From NCBI RefSeq assembly GCF_900110755.1, contig NZ_FOFF01000001.1, positions 248,001-312,000 of the forward strand: 64,000 bases of DNA. The letters are read 5' to 3'. Positions 8,956 through 20,218 of this stretch are shown in pieces. Position 1 is the first letter of the stretch; the number at the start of each line of letters is the position of its first letter. The translations under genes and the position numbers were made by a program. This DNA is from Streptomyces sp. yr375. GTDB lineage: Bacteria > Actinomycetota > Actinomycetes > Streptomycetales > Streptomycetaceae. The notes beneath the pieces were generated by a model. It was not told the DNA's origin. It worked only from the letters and a program-made list of their open reading frames with translations, and made no database searches.

Positions 8956-9615
8956 GTGACGCTGGCCCTGCTGCACACCTCACCGCTCCACGTCCCGGTC
9001 TTCGACGCCCTGCGCGACGAGGCCCACGCCGGGCTCGAGCTGCGGCATCTCGTCGACGAGTCGCTGCTGTCGCGGGCCCGCGAGCTGGGCCCCGAGGCGG
9101 TCGCCGACGACGTACGGGATGCCGTGGCCCGGGCCGTCGCGGCCGGGGCCACGGCCGTGCTGTGCACCTGCTCGACCATCGGCGCGGTCGCCGAGGCGGC
9201 CGGCTCCGCGACCGGGGTCCCCGTCGTACGCGGCGACCGCCCGATGGCCGCCGCCGCGGTGGCCGCCGGGGGCCGGGTCGTCGTCCTGGCGACCGTGGCG
9301 AGCACCCTCGCCCCGACCGTCGCCCTCGTCGAGGAGGAGGCCCACCGCGCGGGCCGCCCGGTCACCGTACGCACGCTGCTGGTCGAGGCCGCCTGGCCGC
9401 ACTTCGAGGCCGGTGACACACAGGAGTACGTCCGCCTGGTCGCGGCCACGGCCGACACCGTCACCGGCGCCGACGCGGACGTGATCGTCCTGGCCCAGGC
9501 CTCCATGGCCCCGGCCCGGCACCTCGTCCGGACGGCGGTCCCGGTGCTGTCCAGCCCCGGACCGGGCCTGGCGGCCGCCGCCGCACGGGTCCGGGCGGGC
9601 GTACCGGGTGACTGA
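8956..9615 (+). CDS. Aspartate/glutamate/hydantoin racemase-family protein lacking the second catalytic Cys
   Basis: This 219-residue protein has the Asp/Glu racemase fold. The first catalytic cysteine lies in AVLCTCSTIG (about residue 72), there is a conserved VVVLATVAST strand, and the second half begins VIVLAQASM. Cofactor-independent racemases use two cysteines. Here the position expected to hold the second (usually LACTG or LGCT) reads LAQAS. The protein is therefore probably not a normal two-base racemase and could be a lyase or decarboxylase-like member, or a binding protein. The start is GTG, 3 bp after the GNAT stop. Confidence 0.72.
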   Translation: MTLALLHTSPLHVPVFDALRDEAHAGLELRHLVDESLLSRARELGPEAVADDVRDAVARAVAAGATAVLCTCSTIGAVAEAAGSATGVPVVRGDRPMAAAAVAAGGRVVVLATVASTLAPTVALVEEEAHRAGRPVTVRTLLVEAAWPHFEAGDTQEYVRLVAATADTVTGADADVIVLAQASMAPARHLVRTAVPVLSSPGPGLAAAAARVRAGVPGD

Positions 9616-9685
9616 CCGCGCGCGGGCCGGGTACGCGGGGGAGTAGTCCAGCGGCGCGCCGCCCGACTGCTGCCCGGAGGACACC

Positions 9686-9889
9686 ATGACGACCCCACGG
9701 CCCGACCCGGTCCACCCCGGACCCACCCCCGGCCCACCGGACCCCTACCCGAGCCCGGTACCGCCCCCGGAACCCTCGCCCTCCCCGGAGCCCCCGTCCC
9801 CGCTCCCCGGCCCGCCCCCGTCCCCGTCGCCGATCCCGCCGGGCCCGGAGCCCGTCCCGAGCCCGGAACCGGGACCGCCGCTTAGCTGA
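9686..9889 (+). CDS. Proline-rich 67-residue peptide, unknown function
   Basis: A short frame with a strong GGAGGACACC-ATG initiation region encodes a peptide that is about half proline, in PEP/PSP/PGP repeats. It has no signal peptide, membrane segment or cysteine. Proline-rich reading frames arise easily in GC-rich DNA. The strong ribosome-binding site, the ATG and a hairpin just after the stop (ACCGA...TCGGT, 9892-9907) argue for a real gene. It could be a cell-wall or assembly spacer peptide, but no function is proposed. Confidence 0.5.
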   Translation: MTTPRPDPVHPGPTPGPPDPYPSPVPPPEPSPSPEPPSPLPGPPPSPSPIPPGPEPVPSPEPGPPLS

Positions 9890-10000
9890 ACCGACCGGGA
9901 TCGGTCTCGGCCGACGAGGCGAGGGGGACCGCCGTGCCGCCCGGCAGGATGCCCGGGCCGTGCGGCGCGCAGTGCTGCCCGCCCGCGGCTGATTGTCGCC

Positions 10001-10028
10001 TTGTCATGGCCTGTTCGCAGCCCATACT
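10001..10028 (+). promoter_or_regulatory. Candidate housekeeping promoter of the cell-wall hydrolase gene
   Basis: TTGTCA (10001-10006) and CATACT (10023-10028) are separated by 16 bp and lie 35 bp before the ATG at 10064. This resembles the HrdB-type consensus. The upstream 110 bp was read for a c-di-AMP (ydaO) riboswitch and no match was recognised. Confidence 0.5.
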
Positions 10029-10042
10029 TTTGCCCCTCCTGA

Positions 10043-12344
<2,302 letters not shown>

Positions 12345-12570
12345 GAGCTGCTCCTCTGCGTGAGGCGGGGGCGCCGGGCCCGGCGCGGCGAACGGTCTGC
12401 TCTCATGACCAACACGATGCCGTGTGGATCTGTTCCCGTCGTCGTCCCTGAGCACCCAATGGGTCCTACTGCCGATGGAGTACGAGAGGCCCGCCGTCCT
12501 CCCTCAGGTGGGTGACGACCAGGGATCCCCCTGATCATGACTCCTGCCTTCCTTGGTACTACTGCACCTC

Positions 12571-13368
12571 GTGGACCTCGACCCGGCTCTCGCCGCACTC
12601 CGCCCGCTCGGCGGCTTCTTCGCCCTGCACACCCCACTAAGCGGCTCAGTAGGCGGCCCGGTAGGCGGCTCAGTAGAACCGGCCGGGCCGCTGCCGACCC
12701 TCGCGCAGGCCTACGCCCGGACCCCGGAAACCTCGGAAACCCCGGAAAATCCTCATGGTTACGGCGACCCGCTGACTTTCCGGGTCCGGAAAGTGACTCT
12801 GGCGCTGCGTGCCCCGGAGGGCCGGATCGGGGCCTCCGTGGCGCAGCAGGGGCTGGCGGCCCGGCTGTGGTCGGTGGCGCTGGGCTGCGCCGTCCTCTAC
12901 GGGTCCGTCCCCGACCTCGACCCGGGGCTGCTGCGCTGGGACCCGGACGCCGCCGCCCCGGACGACCTGTGGCTGACGGAGGTACGGGCCAGGCCCGGGG
13001 ACGCGGCGACGGTGGCCGCGACCGTCCTCGACGGCCACCTCGAACCCCTCGCCGCGGCCCTGCGCGCCCGCCACCCGGTCGCGCCGGGCCTGCTGCGCGG
13101 CAACGCCGGCTCGGCGCTGGCCGGCACCGCCCGCCAACTCGACCAGTGGGCCCGCGCGCACGGCCGCCCCGACGTCGCCGTACGCGCGCGTGCCCTCACC
13201 GCCGAACTGTTCACCCACCCCCTCCTCGCCGACACCGGCACCCTCACCGGAACCGCCTTCCGCCGCCGCAGTTGCTGCCTCTACTACCGGGTACCGGGCG
13301 GCGGCCTGTGCGGCGACTGCTGCTTCACACGGCCCCCGCGCTCTTCCCCGCGCGCCCCGTCTGGGTGA
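12571..13368 (+). CDS. FhuF-like (2Fe-2S) ferric-siderophore reductase family protein
   Basis: The C-terminus has the FhuF-type cysteine pattern, [21 protein letters not shown] (two adjacent Cys, about 10 residues, then CxxC), which binds a [2Fe-2S] cluster. The N-terminal part matches the variable FhuF domain ([13 protein letters not shown]...). The role is reductive iron release from siderophores in the cytoplasm. The start is uncertain: GTG 12571 ([17 protein letters not shown]) is chosen, TTG 12553 is the alternative, and neither has a clear ribosome-binding site. A small 9-12 bp repeat encodes [11 protein letters not shown] around residues 24-35. No siderophore genes or IdeR/DmdR box are nearby. 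Confidence 0.8.
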   Translation: MDLDPALAALRPLGGFFALHTPLSGSVGGPVGGSVEPAGPLPTLAQAYARTPETSETPENPHGYGDPLTFRVRKVTLALRAPEGRIGASVAQQGLAARLWSVALGCAVLYGSVPDLDPGLLRWDPDAAAPDDLWLTEVRARPGDAATVAATVLDGHLEPLAAALRARHPVAPGLLRGNAGSALAGTARQLDQWARAHGRPDVAVRARALTAELFTHPLLADTGTLTGTAFRRRSCCLYYRVPGGGLCGDCCFTRPPRSSPRAPSG

Positions 13369-13415
13369 CCATGAGGGGAGCCGGCCGCGGACGGCGGGGA
13401 CTTGGGGGGTTGCGG

Positions 13416-14567
13416 GTGCGAGTGGGACTGCTGACCCGGGAGTATCCCCCGGACGTGTACGGCGGCGCGGGCGTCCATGTCGAGTTCCTGGCCCGCGAGT
13501 TGAGGCGGCTGGTCGACGTCGACGTGCACTGCTGGGGCGAGGGCCGCACCGACGGCGTGCTGCGCCACCGCCCCTGGCCCGCGCTCGACGGCGCCAACGA
13601 CGCGCTGCGCACGTTCTCCGTGGACCTCGCCATGGCCGCCGCCCTCGAAGGCCGCGAACTCGTCCACTCCCACACCTGGTACGCCAACCTCGCCGGCCAC
13701 CTCGCCAAGGAGCTGTACGGCGTCCCGCACGTCGTCACCGCGCACTCGCTGGAGCCCCTGCGCCCCTGGAAGGCCGAGCAACTCGGCGGCGGCTACGCCC
13801 TGTCGAGCTGGGCCGAACGCGGCGCGGTGGAGTCGGCCGACGCGGTGATCGCCGTCTCCGGAGCCATGCGCGAGGACATCCTCACCTGCTATCCGGCGCT
13901 GCCCCCGGACCGGGTCCACGTCGTCCACAACGGCATCGACACCGCCCTCTACCGCCCCGACCACGGCACCGACGCCCTCACCCGGATCGGCCTCGATCCG
14001 GATCGCCCGTTCGTCCTGTTCGTCGGCCGCATCACCCGGCAGAAGGGCGTGCCCCATCTGCTGCGCGCCGTACGGGACATCGACCCCGCGGCGCAGGTCG
14101 TGCTGTGCGCGGGAGCGCCCGACACCCCGGAGATCGACCGGGAGTTCCGCGACCTGTTCGCCGAGCTGAGCCGTGCCCGGGACGGCGTGCACTGGATCCC
14201 GAAGATGCTGCCGCGCCCCGAGGTGATCCAACTCCTCACGCACGCGGCCGTGTTCGTCTGCCCCTCGGTCTACGAGCCGCTCGGCATCGTCAACCTGGAG
14301 GCGATGGCCTGCGGCACCCCGGTGGTGGCCTCCCGGGTCGGCGGGATACCGGAGGTCGTCGAGGACGGGGTGAGCGGGACCCTCGTACCGGTGGACGAGG
14401 ATTTCGAGGCGGGCCTCGCGCGGGCGCTGGACGCGATCCTCGGCGACCCGGCTGCCGGACGCCGGATGGGCGAGGCCGGGCGGGTCCGGGCGGTGCGCGA
14501 GTTCGGCTGGGACGCCGTCGCCCGGCGTACGGTCGGTTTGTACGAGGAGATCCTCGAACAGGCGTAG
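13416..14567 (+). CDS. glgA: Actinobacterial glycogen synthase (GT4; GlgA or GlgM)
   Basis: The 383-residue GT-B enzyme opens with [25 protein letters not shown]. It has [11 protein letters not shown], a [10 protein letters not shown] nucleotide loop (near residue 205) and the donor-sugar motif [18 protein letters not shown]. It is the actinobacterial type that uses ADP-glucose. The mycobacterial homologue (GlgM) makes maltose-1-phosphate for the GlgE pathway, so the product may be either glycogen or maltose-1-P. GTG 13416 has GGGGGG 6 nt upstream; ATG 13371 would add an unconserved Gly/Arg-rich leader. glgC follows at 53 bp on the same strand and supplies ADP-glucose. Confidence 0.9.
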   Translation: MRVGLLTREYPPDVYGGAGVHVEFLARELRRLVDVDVHCWGEGRTDGVLRHRPWPALDGANDALRTFSVDLAMAAALEGRELVHSHTWYANLAGHLAKELYGVPHVVTAHSLEPLRPWKAEQLGGGYALSSWAERGAVESADAVIAVSGAMREDILTCYPALPPDRVHVVHNGIDTALYRPDHGTDALTRIGLDPDRPFVLFVGRITRQKGVPHLLRAVRDIDPAAQVVLCAGAPDTPEIDREFRDLFAELSRARDGVHWIPKMLPRPEVIQLLTHAAVFVCPSVYEPLGIVNLEAMACGTPVVASRVGGIPEVVEDGVSGTLVPVDEDFEAGLARALDAILGDPAAGRRMGEAGRVRAVREFGWDAVARRTVGLYEEILEQA

Positions 14568-14620
14568 CGAGTCCCGTGGCGGGGCAGCCATGGGTGATCG
14601 ACACGGTGAGGGGAGCGGCC

Positions 14621-15841
14621 ATGCGTCGAGGTGGGCCTTCGGTGCTCGGAATCGTGCTGGCGGGCGGCGAGGGCAAGCGTCTGATGCCGCTGACCACCGA
14701 CCGCGCCAAACCAGCGGTCACCTTCGGCGGCACGTACCGGCTCGTCGACTTCGTCCTGTCCAACCTGGTCAACGCCGACGTCCTGCGCATCTGCGTGCTG
14801 ACCCAGTACAAGTCGCACTCGCTGGACCGGCACATCACCACCACCTGGCGGATGTCGAGCCTGCTCGGCAACTACGTCACCCCGGTCCCGGCCCAGCAGC
14901 GGCTGGGCAAGCGCTGGTACCTGGGCAGCGCCGACGCCATCCTCCAGTCGCTGAACCTGGTCTACGACGAGCGGCCCGAGTACGTGGCCGTGTTCGGCGC
15001 CGACCACGTGTACCGGATGGACCCGCGCCAGATGCTCGCCCAGCACATCGACAGCGGCGCGGGCGTCACCGTCGCCGGGATCCGGGTGCCGCGCGGCGAG
15101 TCCTCGTCCTTCGGGGTGATCACCCCGGGCTCGGACGGCCAGACGGTCGAGGGGTTCCTGGAGAAGCCCGCCGACCCGCCCGGGCTCGCCGACGACCCGG
15201 AGCACGTGTTCGCCTCGATGGGCAACTACCTCTTCACCACCAAGGCCCTCATCGAGGCCCTCCAGCGCGACGCCGAGGACGAGGACTCCGTGCACGACAT
15301 GGGCGGCTCGATCCTGCCCCAGCTCACCCGGCGCGGCGAGGCCCACCTGTACGACTTCAGCGGCAGCCACGTCCCCGGCGAGACCACCCGCGACCAGGGC
15401 TACTGGCGCGACGTCGGCACGCTCGACGCGTACTACGACGCCCATATGGACCTGATCGCCGAGCGCCCCGCCTTCAACCTGTACAACCGGAGCTGGCCGA
15501 TCTACACCCACGCCAACCAGCTCTCCCCGGCCCGCTTCGGCGCGGGCGGCATGGCCAGCGAGTCGATCATCAGCGCGGGCTGTCTGATCCGCGGGCAGGT
15601 GACCCGGTCGGTCCTGTCGCCGGGCGTCGTGGTCGACCCGGGAGCGGTCGTCCAGGGCTCGATCCTGCACGACAACGTCCACATCGGGCGGGGCGCGGTG
15701 GTGCGCGGGGCGGTGCTGGACAAGAACGTCGAGGTCCCTCCGGGTGCGACCATCGGCGTGAACCCGGAGCGTGACGCCGAGCTGTACACGGTGTCCGAAA
15801 ACGGTGTGATCGCCCTGGGAAAGGGCCAGCGAGTGTCCTGA
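14621..15841 (+). CDS. glgC: Glucose-1-phosphate adenylyltransferase (ADP-glucose pyrophosphorylase)
   Basis: The 406-residue enzyme makes ADP-glucose from ATP and glucose-1-P, the committed step of glycogen synthesis. It shows the nucleotidyl-transfer motif [13 protein letters not shown] (residues 12-24), [18 protein letters not shown], the catalytic [18 protein letters not shown], and a C-terminal left-handed beta-helix ([24 protein letters not shown]). The length is normal for the bacterial homotetramer. ATG 14621 has GAGGGGAG 6 nt upstream. Codon use matches its neighbours. Confidence 0.96.
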   Translation: MRRGGPSVLGIVLAGGEGKRLMPLTTDRAKPAVTFGGTYRLVDFVLSNLVNADVLRICVLTQYKSHSLDRHITTTWRMSSLLGNYVTPVPAQQRLGKRWYLGSADAILQSLNLVYDERPEYVAVFGADHVYRMDPRQMLAQHIDSGAGVTVAGIRVPRGESSSFGVITPGSDGQTVEGFLEKPADPPGLADDPEHVFASMGNYLFTTKALIEALQRDAEDEDSVHDMGGSILPQLTRRGEAHLYDFSGSHVPGETTRDQGYWRDVGTLDAYYDAHMDLIAERPAFNLYNRSWPIYTHANQLSPARFGAGGMASESIISAGCLIRGQVTRSVLSPGVVVDPGAVVQGSILHDNVHIGRGAVVRGAVLDKNVEVPPGATIGVNPERDAELYTVSENGVIALGKGQRVS

Positions 15842-15956
15842 ACTTAATGAACTGTTAACTGTACGTAGCTTGATCGTACTTGACCGTAATCGCCTGGGCG
15901 CGGTTGACTGCTTGCCTCACCCGTATCGTCACCCTCCGTCGACGCGAGGCAAGCCC

Positions 15957-17315
15957 TTGACTGCTGATGATCTGCTGGCGCCCCTCGACCTGGCCTTCTG
16001 GAACCTCGAGTCGGCCGAGCACCCCATGCACCTCGGCGCCCTCGGCGTCTTCGAGGCCCCCTCGCCCACCGCGGGCGCCCACGCGGCCGACCTGCTCGCC
16101 GCCCGCGCCGCCGCCGTCCCCGGGCTGCGCATGCGCATCCGCGACCTGTGGCGGCCGTTCGACGCCTCCCAGCCGTTCGACCTGCGCCGCTCGCTCGCCT
16201 TCGGCGGCGCGACCCGGGAGCCGGACCCCGACTTCGACCCCCTCCACCACGTCACGCTGCACGCGCCCGCCGCCGACTTCCAGACCGCGGCGGGCCGCCT
16301 CATGGAACGCCCCCTGGTGCGCGGCCGCCCGCCCTGGGAGGCCCATGTGCTGCCGGGGGCGGATGGTGTGTCCTTCGCCGTGCTCTTCAAGTTCCACCAC
16401 GCCCTCGCCGACGGCCTGCGCGCCCTGACGCTGGCCGCCGCCGTCCTCGACCCGCTGGACCTGCCCGCGCCCCGGCCCCGCCCCGCCGAGCCGCCCCGCG
16501 GGCTCCTGCCCGACGTGCGCCGGCTGCCCGGCCTGCTGCGCGGGGCCGTCTCCGACGTGGGCCGCGCCCTCGACATCGGCGCGTCCGTCGCCGTCCACAC
16601 CCTGGGCATGCGCCCCACCCCCGCCCTCACCGCCCGGCCCACCGGCACCCGCCGCACCGCCGGCGTCGTCATCGACCTCGACGACGTGCACCGGATCCGC
16701 AAGACCGAGGGCGGCACCGTCAACGACGTGTTGATCGCCGTCGTCGCCGGGGCGCTGCGCCGCTGGCTCGACGAACGCGGCGACGGCAGCGCCGGCGTCG
16801 TGCCGCGCGCCCTCATCCCGGTCTCCAAGCGCCGCCCGCGCACCGCCCACCCGCAGGGCAACCGGCTCTCCGGGTACCTGATGAGGCTTCCCGTCGACGA
16901 CCCGGACCCGCTGCGCCGCCTCGGCACGGTCCGCGCTGCCATGGACCGCAACAAGGACGCCGGACCCGGCCGGGGCGCCGGCGCGGTCGCCCTGCTCGCC
17001 GACCACGTCCCGGCTCTCGGGCACCGCCTCGGCGGCCCGCTGGTCGGCCAGGCCGCCCGGCTCTGGTTCGACATCCTCGTCACCAGCGTGCCCCTGCCCA
17101 GCCTCGGCCTGAAGCTCGGCGGGCACCCGGTCACCGAGGTCTTCCCGTACGCCCCGCTGGCCCGCGGCCAGGCCCTCGCGGTCGCCGTCTCCACCTACCG
17201 CGGCAGCGTCCACTACGGGCTCGTCGCCGACGCCGAGGCCGTCCCCGACCTCGACCGGTTCGCCCACGCCCTGACCGCCGAGGTGGAGACGCTCATCACG
17301 GCCTGCGGCTCTTGA
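15957..17315 (+). CDS. WS/DGAT-family wax ester synthase / diacylglycerol acyltransferase
   Basis: The 452-residue acyl-CoA-dependent acyltransferase has the catalytic HHALADG motif (HHxxxDG, about residue 146). Other family blocks are LDLAFWNLESAEHPMHLGAL at the N-terminus, GGTVNDVLIAVVAGALRRWL, and the PLPSLG...APLARGQAL C-terminal region. It makes triacylglycerol or wax esters at the membrane. The start is a TTG at 15957 (LTADDLLAPLD), supported by GAGG 7 nt upstream. It lies 115 bp after glgC. The intervening gap is unusually AT-rich for this genome and contains a GTACG/CGTAC hairpin (15862-15880). Confidence 0.9.
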   Translation: MTADDLLAPLDLAFWNLESAEHPMHLGALGVFEAPSPTAGAHAADLLAARAAAVPGLRMRIRDLWRPFDASQPFDLRRSLAFGGATREPDPDFDPLHHVTLHAPAADFQTAAGRLMERPLVRGRPPWEAHVLPGADGVSFAVLFKFHHALADGLRALTLAAAVLDPLDLPAPRPRPAEPPRGLLPDVRRLPGLLRGAVSDVGRALDIGASVAVHTLGMRPTPALTARPTGTRRTAGVVIDLDDVHRIRKTEGGTVNDVLIAVVAGALRRWLDERGDGSAGVVPRALIPVSKRRPRTAHPQGNRLSGYLMRLPVDDPDPLRRLGTVRAAMDRNKDAGPGRGAGAVALLADHVPALGHRLGGPLVGQAARLWFDILVTSVPLPSLGLKLGGHPVTEVFPYAPLARGQALAVAVSTYRGSVHYGLVADAEAVPDLDRFAHALTAEVETLITACGS

Positions 17316-17326
17316 CGCCAACGGGT

Positions 17327-17356
17327 TTGGAGGACGGGCCCGGCGCTCCGTAAAAT
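17327..17356 (+). promoter_or_regulatory. Candidate promoter of the zinc-ribbon SDR gene
   Basis: TTGGAG (17327-17332), an 18-bp spacer and TAAAAT (17351-17356) make one of the best housekeeping-like promoters in the window. The ATG is 61 bp further on. Confidence 0.5.
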
Positions 17357-17417
17357 TCCCGGTTCGAGGCGGGCGCGGTCGGAGCGCCGCACGGGTGATC
17401 AGGGAAGCGGCAGCGCG

Positions 17418-18950
17418 ATGACGGTGACAGAGGACGGCTCGACGGCGGTCACGGAGGAGGTCGTGGACGAGACCGCGGGCGAGACCGCGGACGGGATCGT
17501 CCACGGGCCCGGCATCGACCCGGAGCGGCTCGCCCTCTGCCTCGCCGTCCTGGAGGAACTCGACAAGCTGGACGTCGACCACCCCGACGCGATCACCGTG
17601 CGCCGGGCCACCGCCGGCGTCTACCGCACCGTGAAGCAGCGCCGCCGTCAGGACCGCCGGGCCGCCAAGACCGCCCACGACAAAGCGGTCACCGAGGCCA
17701 CCGCGACCGGCTCCGCCCAGCGCATCGACGACGAGACCGAGGGCCTCCTGCCGTCCTCCGTCACCGAGGAGGGCCGGGTCGCGGGGATACTCCAGCGCCC
17801 GCGCTCCTGCTACACCTGCAAGACCCGGTACGTCGCGGTCGACTACTTCTACCACCAGCTCTGTCCGGACTGCGCCGCCCTGAACCGCGCCAAGCGCGAC
17901 GCCCGCACCGACCTCACCGGCAAGCGCGCCCTGCTCACTGGCGGCCGCGCCAAGATCGGCATGTACATCGCGCTGCGGCTGCTGCGCGACGGCGCGCACA
18001 CCACCATCACCACGCGCTTCCCGAAGGACGCCATCCGCCGCTTCACGGCCATGGACGACGCGGCCGACTGGCTGCACCGGCTGGAGGTCGTCGGCGTCGA
18101 CCTGCGCGACCCGGCGCAGGCCGTGGCCCTCGCCGACCAGGTCGCCGAGGCGGGCCCGCTGGACATCCTCATCAACAACGCCACACAGACCGTACGCCGC
18201 CTGCCCTCCGCCTACGCCGCCCTGGTCGACGGCGAGAGCGCCCCGCTGCCGGCCGGTGAGCTGCCCGCCCACCACGTCATCGGCGCGTTCGGCTCCGGCG
18301 CGGTGGACGGTCTGGCGGCCCTGCCCGTCGGCATCAGCGGCCTCGACGCCCAGCAGGTCGCCGACCTCGCGCTGGTCGCGGGCAACGCCAGCGTCGCCCG
18401 GCACCTCGACGGCACCGCCATCGACGCGGGCGGTCTCGTCCCCGACGTCGTCGACACCAACACCTGGGTGCAGACCATCGAGCAGATCTCCCCGGTGGAG
18501 CTCCTCGAGACCCAACTGTGCAACTACACCGCGCCGTTCATCCTCATCAGCAAGCTCCGCCCGGCCATGGCCGCGGCCGCCGGGAAGGCCACGAGCGGAC
18601 GCGCGTACGTCGTGAACGTCTCCGCGATGGAGGGCGTCTTCGGACGCGGCTACAAGGGCGCAGGTCACCCCAACACGAACGCCGCGAAGGCCGCGATGAA
18701 CATGGTCACGCGGACCAGCGCGCAGGAGATGCTCCAGACCGACGGGATCCTCATGACCTCCGTCGACACCGGATGGATCACCGACGAGCGCCCCCACTAC
18801 GACAAGCTGCGGCTCGCGGAGGAGGGGTTCCACGCACCGCTCGATCTTGTCGACGGGGCGGCCCGGGTGTACGACCCGGTGGTGCGGGGCGAGGCCGGCG
18901 AGGACGTGTACGGGGTCTTCCTGAAGGACTACGCGCCCGGCAAGTGGTGA
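17418..18950 (+). CDS. SDR-fold protein with N-terminal helical region and zinc ribbon; catalytic Tyr replaced
   Basis: This 510-residue fusion has three parts. Residues 1-110 are acidic and then helical and basic. A zinc ribbon follows at about 130-150 (CYTC...CPDC, 16 residues between the pairs). An SDR domain follows from about 170, with a modified glycine motif TGGRAKIGMYIA, INNA and NVSAMEG (the Ser position). Where YxxxK is expected it reads TNAAK, so the catalytic Tyr appears to be Thr. A roughly 100-residue insertion (about 265-360) separates the NNA strand from the later helices. It may be a regulatory or non-classical enzyme. The start is ATG with only a weak GGGAAG upstream, and the function is unknown. 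Confidence 0.75.
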   Translation: MTVTEDGSTAVTEEVVDETAGETADGIVHGPGIDPERLALCLAVLEELDKLDVDHPDAITVRRATAGVYRTVKQRRRQDRRAAKTAHDKAVTEATATGSAQRIDDETEGLLPSSVTEEGRVAGILQRPRSCYTCKTRYVAVDYFYHQLCPDCAALNRAKRDARTDLTGKRALLTGGRAKIGMYIALRLLRDGAHTTITTRFPKDAIRRFTAMDDAADWLHRLEVVGVDLRDPAQAVALADQVAEAGPLDILINNATQTVRRLPSAYAALVDGESAPLPAGELPAHHVIGAFGSGAVDGLAALPVGISGLDAQQVADLALVAGNASVARHLDGTAIDAGGLVPDVVDTNTWVQTIEQISPVELLETQLCNYTAPFILISKLRPAMAAAAGKATSGRAYVVNVSAMEGVFGRGYKGAGHPNTNAAKAAMNMVTRTSAQEMLQTDGILMTSVDTGWITDERPHYDKLRLAEEGFHAPLDLVDGAARVYDPVVRGEAGEDVYGVFLKDYAPGKW

Positions 18951-18981
18951 GTTCTCGGGGTGGTTCTCAGTGGACGGTTTG

Positions 18982-19740
18982 TCAGGGTGCGACGCGTGCC
19001 GCCCGCACCCCCGTGCCGCCGTCCACCACCAGGTCCGCGCCCGTTATCCACCGAGCCTCGTCGGAGCACAGCCACAGCACCGCTCCCGCCACGTCCTGCG
19101 GCTCGCCGATCCGCCCCAGTGGCAGTCCAGCGGCTATCTCCGTCTCCCTCGGCTCCCACATGAAGCGGGCCAGCTCGGTGCGGACCAGGCCGGGGGAGAC
19201 GGAGTTGACCCGGACCCCCGGCCCCAGTTCGCCCGCCAGTTGCCGGGTGAGGTGGAGCAGGGCCGCCTTGCTGGTGCCGTAGGCGCCGACGTGGGGGCCG
19301 ACATGGGTCGCGCCCTCCGTGCAGACGTTGACGACCGCTCCGCCGTGCTCGCGCATCCAGCCCCGCCACGCGCACTGCGCCAGCCGCAGCGGAGCCTCGA
19401 CGTTCACGGTGAACGCCTCGCGCCACAGGGCCGGGTCGGCGTCCATGAGCGGGCCGTAGGGCTGGTTGGTCGCCGCGTTGTTCACCAGGACGTCCAGGCG
19501 GCCGAACTCGCGCAGGCACAGGGCGGTCAGCTCCTCGGGATGCCCGGGCTCCCCGACGTCACCGGCCAGGCCCACCCCGCCCAGGTCAGCGGCGGTCCGC
19601 CGCACCTCCGCCGGGTCCCGGGCGCTGACGCACACCCGCGCCCCGGCGTCGGTCAGCGCCTGCGCCACCGCCCGGCCGATACCCCGGGTGGCCCCTGTGA
19701 CGACGGCGGCCCTGCCTCGTAACGCGTACGACGACGTCAT
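18982..19740 (-). CDS. Short-chain dehydrogenase/reductase (3-oxoacyl-ACP reductase-like)
   Basis: This 252-residue classical SDR has TGATRGIG (residues 15-22), a D in AGDVGEP, VNNAATN, a catalytic Ser in the VNVCTEGA strand region, YGTSK, and ITGADLVVDGG at the end. The residue after strand 2 (SARDP) favours NADP(H). The stretch where Ser is normally found reads NVCTEG, so Thr or Cys may substitute there. It is convergent with the zinc-ribbon SDR gene across 31 bp. The HD-domain gene is 25 bp upstream on the same strand, so the two are probably one transcript. Confidence 0.8.
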   Translation of the reverse strand: MTSSYALRGRAAVVTGATRGIGRAVAQALTDAGARVCVSARDPAEVRRTAADLGGVGLAGDVGEPGHPEELTALCLREFGRLDVLVNNAATNQPYGPLMDADPALWREAFTVNVEAPLRLAQCAWRGWMREHGGAVVNVCTEGATHVGPHVGAYGTSKAALLHLTRQLAGELGPGVRVNSVSPGLVRTELARFMWEPRETEIAAGLPLGRIGEPQDVAGAVLWLCSDEARWITGADLVVDGGTGVRAARVAP

Positions 19741-19765
19741 CGGCGTACGGTCTCATGATGGATCG

Positions 19766-20218
19766 TCAGTCGACAGCCCCGAGACGGGAGTTGCGTGCCG
19801 CGACCAGTTCCAGCACCGTGCGCCAGTCCTCCAGCACCCCGGCGTCGACGCCGACGACGCGGCCGTCCTCGTCGGCCTGGCGCAGGCTGAGCAGGTCTTC
19901 GTCGGCGGCCGGCGCGTCCAGCCAGGGGTGCAGGGCCAGGAGGCGGGCGACACGGGCGCCGAGCAGGGGGCGTACGGCGTCGGCGGCGCGCTCGGCGCGG
20001 CCGGTGGGGTCGGTCGGGCACAGCAGGTGGCCGATGGCGTGCACCAGCCCGGTGAGCTGGAGTTCCTTGTCGGCGGGGCGACCGCGGCGCAGCAGCGCGG
20101 CCGTCTGCAGCGCGTGATCGTGCAGGTCGACGCCGGGCCCACCGCGCTCCGGGGCGCCCCGCACGCCCCGGCAGGCGTACAGCAGGTCCATCAGCTCCTC
20201 GACGCTGCGCAGCTCCAT
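19766..20218 (-). CDS. HD-domain-like protein (PhnZ/inositol-oxygenase-like) with a degenerate HD motif
   Basis: The 150-residue product has an HD-superfamily core: HDHALQTAALL (about 32-42), then LTGLVHAIGHLL (about 55-66), then ARLLALHPWLD. In active HD hydrolases and PhnZ-like oxygenases the second motif reads LLHDLGH. Here the metal-binding Asp is Ala (HA). Metal binding may therefore be lost or altered. The start is ATG with GGAAGGA 7 nt upstream. A TATACT -10-like hexamer lies on the minus strand about 110 nt upstream. It is followed by the SDR gene at 25 bp, and the substrate is unknown. Confidence 0.65.
   Translation of the reverse strand: MELRSVEELMDLLYACRGVRGAPERGGPGVDLHDHALQTAALLRRGRPADKELQLTGLVHAIGHLLCPTDPTGRAERAADAVRPLLGARVARLLALHPWLDAPAADEDLLSLRQADEDGRVVGVDAGVLEDWRTVLELVAARNSRLGAVD

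Noticed and set aside
9686..9889. Proline-rich peptide as pure composition artefact
   Set aside because: The artefact reading was considered and set aside at moderate confidence. The strong ribosome-binding site, the ATG and the hairpin after the stop favour a real small gene, so it is listed as a feature.
15855..18833. A minus-strand open frame of almost 1000 codons opposite the WS/DGAT and zinc-ribbon SDR genes
   Set aside because: Its translation is repetitive Gly/Val/Asp/Ala/Arg with no recognisable domain. It mirrors the third-position GC bias of the two real plus-strand genes, which have clear motifs and ribosome-binding sites.
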